Part shown: positions 1 to 7,013 of the stretch, in pieces
How the letters are laid out: each line of letters starts with the position of its first letter
Position numbering within the stretch: position 1 is the stretch's first letter
NCBI RefSeq assembly: GCF_025655475.1
Contig: NZ_JAHTIK010000001.1
Span: forward strand, 2,690,896-2,736,338
DNA length: 45,443 bases
DNA from: Kitasatospora sp. DSM 101779
GTDB taxonomy: Bacteria; Actinomycetota; Actinomycetes; Streptomycetales; Streptomycetaceae
Reading direction: 5' to 3'
Made by a program: the position numbers and the translations under genes
Notes under the pieces: model-generated
The model's input: only the letters and a program-made list of their open reading frames with translations
What the model was told of the DNA's origin: nothing
The model's database searches: none

Positions 1-987
1 GGGCCCGCGGCCGGGGCGGGGGCGGCGGACCGGCCGGCCGGGCAGCCGACCGCGGCGGGCACCGGCAACCCGTCCGGCGCCCCCGTCGGGAACGCCGCCG
101 ACCACCGCTACATCGCCTACTCCGGCCGCCTGCTGCTGCAGTTGAAGGCGGACGACAAGGGCGGCACCGCGGACGCGGTCCGCAGGACGGCCGTGGACAC
201 CGGCGGCTACGTCGGCAGCGAGTCGCTCTCCGACAGCGGCGGCGCGGAGGCCGGACGGCTGGTGCTGCGGGTGCCCTCGGCCCGCTACCAGCAGGCGATG
301 GACCGGCTGGCCGGCCTCGGCACGGTGGTGTCCCGCAGCAGCGACGCGGACGACCTCACCGAGCAGGTGGTCGACACCGAGAGCCGGCTGAAGACCCAGC
401 AGGCGTCGGTGGACCGGGTGCGGGCGCTGCTCGCGGACGCGAAGTCGCTCTCCGAGGTGGTGTCGCTGGAGAGCGAGCTGACCCGCCGGGAGGCGGACCT
501 GGAGTCGCTGAAGCAGCGCCTCCAGGAGCTGGGTTCGCAGACCTCGCTCTCCACCATCACGGTGGAGCTGCGCCGGCCCGCCGATGCGCCGGTCGAGGAG
601 AAGAAGCCGGAACGGGGGCTGTGGGCGGCGGTCGGGCACGCCTTCGCGGGCGGCTGGCACGCCCTGCTGCTGCTGGTGCGCGGACTGCTGGTGGCCCTGG
701 CCGCGCTGGCGCCGTTCCTGGTGGTGCTGGCCCCCGGCGCCTGGCTGCTGCGCCGCGGTCTGAAGCGGCGGGCGGCGTCCAGGCCGGCGCGGCCGGTGCC
801 GCCGGTGCCGGTCTGGGGTGTGCCGCGGCAGGCCGGTGCTCCGGTCCAGGCGCCCGCGCAGCCGCAGCACCCGCAGGCACGGCCTGCGGAGGCGCAGCGT
901 CCCGCCGAGCCGCGGGCCGCTGCCGATCCGCAGGCGGACGCGGAGCCGGAGCGCCCGGCCGCTCCGCCGCAGGCGGACGGGGAGTGA
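1..987 (+). CDS. DUF4349 domain membrane protein (5' end missing)
   Basis: The frame is open from base 1 and ends in TGA at 985-987, so the gene begins before the window. The TTG at 142 is internal: in-frame codons before it read HRYIAYSGRLLLQLK, a typical start of a DUF4349 domain. The domain covers roughly the first 200 visible residues and contains a predicted helical coiled coil (DTESRLKTQQASVDRVRALL and onward). One strong membrane segment follows (about 653-755), then an arginine-rich anchor and a Pro/Ala/Gln-rich cytoplasmic tail. In this family the domain lies outside the membrane; the molecular function is not known. A lipobox would be expected in the missing N-terminus. hemE is convergent, with its stop 40 nt away. 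Confidence 0.85.
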   Translation, partial: GPAAGAGAADRPAGQPTAAGTGNPSGAPVGNAADHRYIAYSGRLLLQLKADDKGGTADAVRRTAVDTGGYVGSESLSDSGGAEAGRLVLRVPSARYQQAMDRLAGLGTVVSRSSDADDLTEQVVDTESRLKTQQASVDRVRALLADAKSLSEVVSLESELTRREADLESLKQRLQELGSQTSLSTITVELRRPADAPVEEKKPERGLWAAVGHAFAGGWHALLLLVRGLLVALAALAPFLVVLAPGAWLLRRGLKRRAASRPARPVPPVPVWGVPRQAGAPVQAPAQPQHPQARPAEAQRPAEPRAAADPQADAEPERPAAPPQADGE

Positions 988-1026
988 CGGGGCGGCGGGG
1001 CCGGGCGGCCGGCCCCGCCGGGCCGG

Positions 1027-2127
1027 TCAGCGGGCGCTGGCCTCGTGCACGAAGGCGACCAGGCGGGTCAGCGCGTCCGGGTCCATGGTCGGCATGACGC
1101 CGTGTCCGAGGTTGAAGATGTGGCCGCTGTCGCCGAGCGCGGCAGCGGCGTGCAGCACCTCGCGCGCCTTGGTCTCGACGACGCGGGTGGGGGCGTAGAG
1201 CACCGCCGGGTCGAGGTTGCCCTGCAGGCCCTTGTCGGGGCCGACCCGGTCGGCGGCGACGTTCAGCGGCACCCGCCAGTCGACGCCCACCACGTCCGCG
1301 CCGGCCTGGCCCATCAGCCCGAGGAGTTCACCGGTGCCGACGCCGAAGTGGATCCGCGGCACGCCGTAGTCGGCGACCGCCTCGAAGACCTTGGTGCTGG
1401 CGGGCATCACGGAACGGCGGTAGTCGTCCGGGGCGAGCGCGCCGACCCAGGAGTCGAAGAGCTGCACGGCGGAGGCGCCGGCCTCGATCTGGATCTTCAG
1501 GAAGGCGGAGGTGATCCCGGCCAGCCGGTCGACCAGGCCCGCCCAGAGCTCGGGCGCGCCGTACATCATGGCCTTGGTCTTCTCGTGGCTCTTCGACGGG
1601 CCGCCCTCGACCAGGTAGCTGGCCAGGGTGAACGGGGCACCGGCGAAGCCGATCAGCGGGGTGGTGCCGAGCTCGTCGACGAGCAGGCCGACCGCCTCGG
1701 TGATGTACGGCATGTCGTCCGGCTCCAGCGGGCGCAGCCGCTGCAGGTCCTCGACCGTGCGGATCGGGTCGGCGATCACCGGGCCGACGCCGGGCTTGAT
1801 GTCCACGTCGATGCCGACGGCCTTGAGCGGCACCACGATGTCGCTGAAGAAGATCGCGGCGTCCACCTTGTGCCGGCGCACCGGCTGCAGCGTGATCTCC
1901 TTGACCAGCTCGGGCCGCATGCAGGACTCCAGCATCGGGATGCCCTCGCGCACCTTCAGGTACTCCGGCAGCGAGCGGCCCGCCTGCCGCATGAACCAGA
2001 CCGGCGTGTGCGGCACCGGCTCGCGGCGGGCGGCGCGCAGGAAGACGGAGTCGTACGCGGCGCCGCGGCGCACGGTGGACTGCTGGTCGGTCTCGGCTGC
2101 GGGGCTCGCCGCGGGTGTCTCGCTCAC
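1027..2127 (-). CDS. hemE: Uroporphyrinogen decarboxylase
   Basis: Cytoplasmic enzyme that removes four carboxyl groups from uroporphyrinogen III to give coproporphyrinogen III in haem synthesis. The 366-residue length is normal. Both family signatures are present: [10 protein letters not shown] (about 42-51) and [16 protein letters not shown] (about 161-176, with the active-site Tyr). The catalytic Asp lies in FFSD (about 96) and the conserved His in NLGHGVMP (about 342). The start is a GTG at 2127; no Shine-Dalgarno is visible before it. The first ~20 residues (Ser/Thr/Ala/Glu-rich) are a non-conserved extension. It is divergent from the DUF3000 gene, sharing a 145-nt promoter region. Confidence 0.97.
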   Translation of the reverse strand: MSETPAASPAAETDQQSTVRRGAAYDSVFLRAARREPVPHTPVWFMRQAGRSLPEYLKVREGIPMLESCMRPELVKEITLQPVRRHKVDAAIFFSDIVVPLKAVGIDVDIKPGVGPVIADPIRTVEDLQRLRPLEPDDMPYITEAVGLLVDELGTTPLIGFAGAPFTLASYLVEGGPSKSHEKTKAMMYGAPELWAGLVDRLAGITSAFLKIQIEAGASAVQLFDSWVGALAPDDYRRSVMPASTKVFEAVADYGVPRIHFGVGTGELLGLMGQAGADVVGVDWRVPLNVAADRVGPDKGLQGNLDPAVLYAPTRVVETKAREVLHAAAALGDSGHIFNLGHGVMPTMDPDALTRLVAFVHEASAR

Positions 2128-2259
2128 GGGTCAAATCTTCGCACGCGCCGTACGCGCGGCGGCCACGGGCGCCTCGTAGGTTCGTCCGAGATGTCCGGCC
2201 GGTGGCGCTACGGCGCGCCGCACCGCGGGAAGTTGCTCGGATTGGGGCCGCGGGCGACC

Positions 2260-2265
2260 TAGGCT
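2260..2265 (+). promoter_or_regulatory. Candidate -10 element TAGGCT for the DUF3000 gene (leaderless)
   Basis: TAGGCT fits the actinobacterial TANNNT -10 consensus and ends 7 nt before the ATG at 2273, with no Shine-Dalgarno between. Transcription would begin at or next to the A of the start codon. No good -35 is seen at normal spacing. Confidence 0.45.
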
Positions 2266-2272
2266 TCCCTCC

Positions 2273-2917
2273 ATGGCAGCGGTCGGCGGACACCCCGCAC
2301 AAGGTGGCGGAACGGACAAGGAGGCGGCGCCGATCGAGTTCCGCCGTGCGGTCGAGGCGCTCGCGGGCGCCCGGCTCCGGCCCGAGGTGCAGCTCTCCCC
2401 CGCGCCGGCGCCCCGACGGCTGGCACCGTTCGCGTGGGCGGTGACCGCCGCGGTCGAGGTGGACGGCGAGGAGCTCGCGGACGGCCGCCTGGTGCTGCTG
2501 CACGACCCCGCCGGGCAGTCCGCCTGGAACGGCGACTTCCGCGTGGTCACCATGACCCGCGCCGAGTTGGAGCCCGAGATCGCCGGCGACCCGATGCTCG
2601 GCGAGGTCGGCTGGGCCTGGCTGATGGACGCGCTGCAGGCGCACGGGGCCGGGTACGCGGAGCCGGGCGGCACGGTGACCCGCTGCGCCTCGCACTACTT
2701 CGGCGCGCTGGCCGAGCGGCAGGCGTCGACCGAGATCGAGGTGCGGGCGTCCTGGACGCCGGCCGACAAGCGGTTCGAGCGCCACCTCGCGGCCTGGGGC
2801 GACCTGCTGTGCATCTGCGCCGGCCTGCCGCCGACCGCGGGGGCGCCGATGCCGGACGCCCCGTCACTCGGCGGCGTGGTGCCGATGCCCGCCCGGCGCC
2901 GGCCGCGCCCGCACTGA
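2273..2917 (+). CDS. DUF3000 family protein
   Basis: Soluble 214-residue protein of a family confined to actinobacteria and usually found beside hemE, as here. The conserved core runs from about residue 20 (EFRRAVEAL) through WGDLLCICAG near 190; the last 25 residues are Pro/Arg-rich and variable. No signal peptide, membrane segment or catalytic motif is visible, and the function is unknown. The ATG at 2273 is chosen because a -10-like TAGGCT lies 7 nt upstream and no ribosome binding site is present, suggesting a leaderless mRNA. It is divergent from hemE and followed by a 430-nt gap before the response regulator. Confidence 0.85.
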   Translation: MAAVGGHPAQGGGTDKEAAPIEFRRAVEALAGARLRPEVQLSPAPAPRRLAPFAWAVTAAVEVDGEELADGRLVLLHDPAGQSAWNGDFRVVTMTRAELEPEIAGDPMLGEVGWAWLMDALQAHGAGYAEPGGTVTRCASHYFGALAERQASTEIEVRASWTPADKRFERHLAAWGDLLCICAGLPPTAGAPMPDAPSLGGVVPMPARRRPRPH

Positions 2918-3347
2918 GACTCCGCCCCGCGCCGAGACCCCGTCCGCAACCGGGGGTCCGTCCGCCCGCCGGGGGTCCGTCCGCACGGCGGCCCGTCGGC
3001 GGGCCGGCCTCTGCCGTTCCCGGGCCGCTGCCCTTCCGGGGGACGCCCCGGACGGCCCGGCGCAGCGCCACCCCCAGGGCTGATGGAGTGTGACTTCCGT
3101 CCCGGTCTGTGTCAATTACTCGGTTGAAATTGATCATTTCGATCCGATTGCGATCGAATCCGTACGATTCCAGGGCATGTCGTATCAGTCACCTGCGCGA
3201 TTTGTCCGTATTGTTACTCACTAGATCGTGATCTTTCGCTAAAGCCGGGCACGGATGATGCCGAAGGTGTCAGTGACCCTTTCCGAACGCGGAACACTCC
3301 GACCGCCCCCATCGGGGTTCCGTCCGCCACTCCCCACAGGAGGCCTG
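2918..3347. other. 430-nt intergenic region with an AT-rich palindrome cluster
   Basis: The first 180 nt are ordinary GC-rich sequence. From about 3105 to 3245 composition drops sharply to AT-rich, unlike anything nearby. This part holds three inverted repeats: GAAAT-N5-ATTTC (3126-3140), TTCGATC-N7-GATCGAA (3138-3158) and AGATC-GT-GATCT (3224-3235). It most likely carries the promoter and operators of the response regulator gene. The first ~30 codons open upstream of 3348 are probably leader. Confidence 0.6.
3138..3158. promoter_or_regulatory. Inverted repeat TTCGATC-N7-GATCGAA
   Basis: Perfect 7-bp arms separated by 7 nt, 190 nt before the response regulator start in an AT-rich island. Size and spacing suit a dimeric DNA-binding protein. 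The binding factor is unknown; autoregulation by the downstream LuxR-type protein is only a guess. Confidence 0.45.
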
Positions 3348-4073
3348 GTGTCGGTCCTTCTCGAGCACCCCGCACACGTGGCCGCGTACCGTCCGACGAA
3401 GCCCACCGCCATGGTGGTCATCGCCGACCCGCGCGTCCGAAACACCGTCACCCGGCACCTGTGGGCCCTGGGTGTGCGCGACGTGATCGAGGTCTCCTCG
3501 ATCGCCGAGGCACGCCCGCGGGTCGCCACCCCGCGCGACATCTGCATCGCCGACGTGCACCTCCCGGACGGCTCCGGGCTCACCATCCTGGCCGAGACCC
3601 GCGCCGCGGGCTGGCCCAACGGCCTCGCGCTCTCCGCGGCCGACGACATCGGGGCCGTCCGCTCCGCGCTCGCCGGCGGCGTCAAGGGCTACGTGGTCAC
3701 CGGCACCCGCACCAACCTCGCCATGCCCGGCCGCCCCGGCCTGCCGCTCGGCGCCGCCCACCTGGCCGGCCGGATGCGCCGGCCCGGCATGCCGGGAGTC
3801 CCCGGCGCCCCCGGAGCCGCGGGGGCGCCCGGAGCCCCCGGCGCGCCGGGTGCCCCCGGTGCGCAGCCCACCGCCTACCGGGAGCTGTCGGGCCGTGAGG
3901 TCGAGGTGCTGAGGCTGGTGGCGGAGGGCCAGTCCAACAAGGCGATCGGTGTGGCGATGGGCCTGTCCGCGCTGACCGTCAAGAGCCACCTCGCGCGGAT
4001 CGCCCGCAAGCTGGGCACCGGCGACCGGGCCGGCATGGTCGCGGTCGCCCTGCGCACCGGCATCATCCACTGA
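3348..4073 (+). CDS. LuxR/NarL-type response regulator with a collagen-like linker
   Basis: DNA-binding regulator of 241 residues. The receiver-like domain (about 20-125) has an Asp in VVIADP, the likely phosphorylation Asp in ADVHLPDGSG and the Lys in GVKGYVV; one acidic-pocket residue appears reduced, so phosphorylation is not certain. A linker of nine Gly-X-Y triplets (3786-3866) follows. The LuxR helix-turn-helix (about 180-241) reads YRELSGREVEVLRLVAEGQS and then NKAIGVAMGLSALTVKSHLA. The GTG at 3348 is preferred over an ATG at 3255 because AGGAGG (3338-3343) lies 4 nt upstream. No partner kinase is adjacent. The order hemE, DUF3000, regulator, RNase D matches other streptomycetes. Confidence 0.9.
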   Translation: MSVLLEHPAHVAAYRPTKPTAMVVIADPRVRNTVTRHLWALGVRDVIEVSSIAEARPRVATPRDICIADVHLPDGSGLTILAETRAAGWPNGLALSAADDIGAVRSALAGGVKGYVVTGTRTNLAMPGRPGLPLGAAHLAGRMRRPGMPGVPGAPGAAGAPGAPGAPGAPGAQPTAYRELSGREVEVLRLVAEGQSNKAIGVAMGLSALTVKSHLARIARKLGTGDRAGMVAVALRTGIIH

Positions 4074-4086
4074 CGCCCGGACCGGC

Positions 4087-4106
4087 CCGGCCCCCGCGCG
4101 GGCCGG
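4087..4106 (+). terminator. Weak hairpin after the response regulator
   Basis: Arms CCGGCCC (4087-4093) and GGGCCGG (4100-4106) around a 6-nt loop, beginning 13 nt after the stop codon. There is no T-run. It may be a factor-dependent terminator, but random GC palindromes of this size are common here. Confidence 0.35.
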
Positions 4107-4257
4107 CTCCGGCGCACCGTCCGGCGGGGTGCACGACCCGGTCCGGAGCAGGTGGCGGACCCGCCCGGGGCGGATGGCCGCCCGGCCACGGGCCGGGGGC
4201 ATATGTCCGAACGCGGTCTGACCAGTCCGACAACACTCCCGGCCCCGTACGCCGTCG

Positions 4258-4263
4258 TACCCT
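4258..4263 (+). promoter_or_regulatory. Candidate -10 element TACCCT for RNase D (leaderless)
   Basis: TACCCT ends 6 nt before the GTG at 4270; the intervening TGGGGG is too close to act as a Shine-Dalgarno. This is the arrangement of leaderless actinobacterial promoters. Confidence 0.5.
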
Positions 4264-4269
4264 TGGGGG

Positions 4270-5505
4270 GTGACCGACGCCGTAGCAGCCATCCCAGAAG
4301 AGACAGCCCCGGTCCCGCTCCTCGAACCGCGGGAGGGGCTGCCACCCGTCGTCGCCGACGAGCGGGCGCTCGCGGCCACGGTCGCGGCCTTCGCCGCCGG
4401 GACGGGGCCGGTCGCCGTCGACGCCGAGCGCGCCTCCGGCTACCGCTACGGCCAGCGGGCCTACCTCATCCAGCTCCGCAGGGCGGGCGCGGGCACCGCA
4501 CTGATCGACCCGATCGCCTGCCCCGACCTGCACGCCCTCGGCGCGGCCCTCGCCGACGCCGAATGGGTGGTGCACGCAGCCACCCAGGACCTGCCGTGCC
4601 TCGGCGAGGTCGGCATGCGCCCGCAGTCGCTGTTCGACACCGAGCTGGCCGGGCGGCTCGCCGGCTTCCCCCGCGTGGGCCTCGGCCCGATGACCGAGAG
4701 CGTCCTCGGCCTCTCCCTGGCCAAGGAGCACTCCGCCGTCGATTGGTCCACCCGCCCGCTGCCCGAGCCCTGGCTGCGCTACGCCGCTCTGGACGTCGAG
4801 GTGCTGGTCGAGCTGCGCGACGCACTCGAGCAGGAGCTGGACGCCCAGGGCAAGCTCGAATGGGCGCTGCAGGAGTTCGCGGCGCTCGCCGCCGCACCGC
4901 TGCCCAGCCCGCGGGTCGACCCCTGGCGGCGCACCTCCCAGCTGCACAAGGTCCGGCGCCGCCGCCAGCTCGCCGCCGTCCGCGAGCTCTGGCAGACCCG
5001 CGACCGGATGGCCCGCGAGCGCGACGTGTCCCCCGGCCGGGTGCTGCCCGACGCCGCCATCGTCAACGCCGCCCTCGCCATGCCCACCAACGCCGCCGGC
5101 CTGGTCGCCGTGCAGGGCTTCGGCCCGCGGGTGAACCGGCGCCAGGTCGACCAGTGGCTCGCCGCGCTGCAGCGGGCCCGCGAGCTGCCCGAGTCGCAGC
5201 TGCCCGCCGCGACGGCACCGCACGACGGGCCGCCCCCGCCGCGGGCGTGGGCGGACAAGGACCCGGTCGCGGCGGCGCGGCTGAGTGCGGCGCGGGCCGC
5301 GGTGTCGGCGATCGCCGAGGAGAAGCACCTGCCGGCGGAGAACCTGATCACGCCGGACCTCGTGCGACGGGTCTGCTGGGAGCCTCCGGCGGTGTCCGAC
5401 GCCGAGAACATCGCCGCCTCCCTGCGCCGGCTCGGCGCCCGCCAGTGGCAGACCGACCTGGTCGCCCCGGCCCTGGTGACCGCCTTCGACCAGGCCGCGA
5501 GCTAG
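4270..5505 (+). CDS. rnd: Ribonuclease D-like 3'-5' exonuclease with HRDC domain
   Basis: Cytoplasmic DEDDy-type 3'-5' exoribonuclease, expected to act in tRNA and stable RNA 3' processing. The 411-residue protein has all acidic residues: Exo I VAVDAERA (D51, E53), Exo II HAATQDL (D107) and Exo III YAALDVEVL (Y171, D175). A HRDC domain follows (about 225-310, including RVLPDAAIVNAALAMP and GFGPR), then a streptomycete-type C-terminal extension with LITPDLVRRVCWEPP. The GTG start at 4270 has no Shine-Dalgarno, but a -10 hexamer lies 6 nt upstream. The gene precedes fadA and is separated from it by an exceptionally long hairpin. Confidence 0.93.
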   Translation: MTDAVAAIPEETAPVPLLEPREGLPPVVADERALAATVAAFAAGTGPVAVDAERASGYRYGQRAYLIQLRRAGAGTALIDPIACPDLHALGAALADAEWVVHAATQDLPCLGEVGMRPQSLFDTELAGRLAGFPRVGLGPMTESVLGLSLAKEHSAVDWSTRPLPEPWLRYAALDVEVLVELRDALEQELDAQGKLEWALQEFAALAAAPLPSPRVDPWRRTSQLHKVRRRRQLAAVRELWQTRDRMARERDVSPGRVLPDAAIVNAALAMPTNAAGLVAVQGFGPRVNRRQVDQWLAALQRARELPESQLPAATAPHDGPPPPRAWADKDPVAAARLSAARAAVSAIAEEKHLPAENLITPDLVRRVCWEPPAVSDAENIAASLRRLGARQWQTDLVAPALVTAFDQAAS

Positions 5506-5536
5506 GGCACGGCCCGCAGACACGGGCAACCCAAAT

Positions 5537-5595
5537 CAGGGGCGCGTGGGGGCACCTCCCGGCCGAAGGCTGGAAGGTGCCCCCACGCGCCCCTG
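5537..5595. terminator. Very long inverted repeat after rnd (21-bp perfect arms)
   Basis: Arms 5537-5557 and 5575-5595 are exact reverse complements over 21 bp. The interior continues as a nested stem, CCGGCC (5559-5564) with GGCTGG (5568-5573, one G-T pair), closed by a GAA loop. No T-run follows. It begins 31 nt after the rnd stop and probably terminates rnd transcription, but it is far longer than needed and may be a dispersed palindromic element. Confidence 0.7.
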
Positions 5596-5661
5596 TTCTC
5601 ACTTCGCCGCACACGCACCCGCTCCCCTGTTCCCGCTCCGCCCGGCCGGTGTGCTGGGCGA

Positions 5662-5683
5662 CACACCCCGTCCGGGGGGTGTG
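5662..5683. repeat. Inverted repeat CACACCCC-N6-GGGGTGTG
   Basis: Perfect 8-bp arms around GTCCGG, ending 6 nt before the candidate -35 of the fadA promoter. It could be a second terminator for upstream transcription or a binding site; I cannot tell which. Confidence 0.4.
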
Positions 5684-5688
5684 GCCCC

Positions 5689-5717
5689 TGGGCAAGTTAG
5701 TTACCGACGGGTAGCAT
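5689..5717 (+). promoter_or_regulatory. Candidate fadAB promoter
   Basis: -35 TGGGCA (5689-5694), 17-nt spacer, -10 TAGCAT (5712-5717). The start would lie near 5724, giving a leader of about 70 nt. The spacer contains TTACCGACGGGTAG, a likely operator. Confidence 0.5.
5701..5714. promoter_or_regulatory. Candidate TetR-type operator TTACCGACGGGTAG
   Basis: Imperfect palindrome of the form TTACC-N4-GGTAR inside the fadA promoter spacer and touching the -10. Placement means a bound protein would block RNA polymerase. Fatty-acid-responsive TetR or GntR repressors commonly control beta-oxidation genes in actinobacteria; no such regulator gene lies in this window. Confidence 0.4.
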
Positions 5718-5795
5718 GACTGTGAAGCAGCGCCGCTCCACCCGTGAGCCGTGCGGTCTGCGCTTAACGTCATGTCCCCTGGGAGGAGAGCCCCC

Positions 5796-7013
5796 GTGCC
5801 TCGTACCGCGAGGGACGTCGTCTTCGTCGACGGCGTCCGCACCCCGTTCGGCAAGGCAGGCCCGAAGGGCATCTACCACGAGACCCGCGCGGACGACCTT
5901 GTCGTCAAGTGCATCCGTGAGCTGGTGCGCCGCAACCCGAACCTGCCCGTCGAGCGCATCGACGAGGTCGCCATCGCCGCGACCACGCAGATCGGCGACC
6001 AGGGCCTGACCATCGGCCGCACCGCCGGCCTGCTCGCCGGCCTGCCGAAGTCCGTCCCCGGCTACGCCATCGACCGCATGTGTGCCGGCGCGATGACCGC
6101 CGTGACCACCACCGCGGGCGGCATCGCCTTCGGCGCGTACGACATCGTCGTCGCCGGCGGCGTCGAGCACATGGGCCGCCACCCGATGGGCGAGGGCGTG
6201 GACCCGAACCCGCGCTTCGTGTCGGAGAAGCTGGTCGACGAGTCCGCGCTGTTCATGGGCATGACCGCGGAGAACCTGCACGACCGCCTCCCGCACATCA
6301 CCAAGGAGCGCTGCGACGCCTACGCCGTGCGCTCCCAGGAGAAGGCTGCCAAGGCGTACGCCAACGGCGACATCCAGCCGGACCTGGTGCCGATCGCGAT
6401 CCGCAACACCAACCCCGAGGTCGGCGAGACCGGCTGGGGCCTGGCGACGACGGACGAGCCGATGCGCCCCGGCACCACCATGGAGTCGCTGGCGAACCTC
6501 AAGACCCCGTTCCGCCCGCACGGCAACATCACCGCGGGCAACGCGGCCGGCCTGAACGACGGCGCCACCGCCTCGCTGCTGGCCGCCGAGGACGTCGCCG
6601 AGGAGCTCGGCCTCCCGATCAAGATGCGCCTGGTCTCCTACGCCTTCGCCGGCGTGGAGCCCGAGGTCATGGGCATCGGCCCCGTCCCGGCGACCGAGAA
6701 GGCGCTGGCCAAGGCCGGTCTGGGCATCGACGACATCGGCGCCTTCGAGATCAACGAGGCCTTCGCCGTCCAGGTGCTCTCGCTGCTCGACCACTACGGC
6801 ATCGCCGACGACGACGAGCGCGTCAACCCGTACGGCGGCGCGATCGCCTTCGGCCACCCGCTGGCCTCCACCGGCGTCCGCCTGATGACCCAGCTGGCGC
6901 GCCGCTTCGAGCAGCGCCCCGACGTCCGCTACGGCCTGACCACCATGTGCATCGGCTTCGGCATGGGCGGCACGGTCATCTGGGAGAACCCGCACTTCGA
7001 GGGGAACAAGTGA
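5796..7013 (+). CDS. fadA: Acetyl-CoA acyltransferase (3-ketoacyl-CoA thiolase)
   Basis: Catalyses the last step of fatty-acid beta-oxidation, thiolytic cleavage of 3-ketoacyl-CoA to acetyl-CoA and a shortened acyl-CoA. The 405-residue protein has the nucleophilic Cys in YAIDRMCAGAM (C96), the His in AFGHPLASTG (H354), the second Cys in TTMCIGFGMGG (C385) and the NEAFA motif. The GTG at 5796 is chosen because GGAGGAG lies at 5782-5788; the frame is open upstream to 5751 without a good site. The stop overlaps the GTG of fadB (GTGA), so translation is probably coupled and the two proteins form the alpha2beta2 oxidation complex. Confidence 0.95.
   Translation: MPRTARDVVFVDGVRTPFGKAGPKGIYHETRADDLVVKCIRELVRRNPNLPVERIDEVAIAATTQIGDQGLTIGRTAGLLAGLPKSVPGYAIDRMCAGAMTAVTTTAGGIAFGAYDIVVAGGVEHMGRHPMGEGVDPNPRFVSEKLVDESALFMGMTAENLHDRLPHITKERCDAYAVRSQEKAAKAYANGDIQPDLVPIAIRNTNPEVGETGWGLATTDEPMRPGTTMESLANLKTPFRPHGNITAGNAAGLNDGATASLLAAEDVAEELGLPIKMRLVSYAFAGVEPEVMGIGPVPATEKALAKAGLGIDDIGAFEINEAFAVQVLSLLDHYGIADDDERVNPYGGAIAFGHPLASTGVRLMTQLARRFEQRPDVRYGLTTMCIGFGMGGTVIWENPHFEGNK

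Noticed and set aside
1045..2262. 405-codon open frame antisense to hemE
   Set aside because: Shadow of hemE; composition is typical of a complementary frame.
3255..3347. Upstream ATG of the response regulator
   Set aside because: No ribosome site; the GTG at 3348 has AGGAGG at the right distance and the receiver begins after it.
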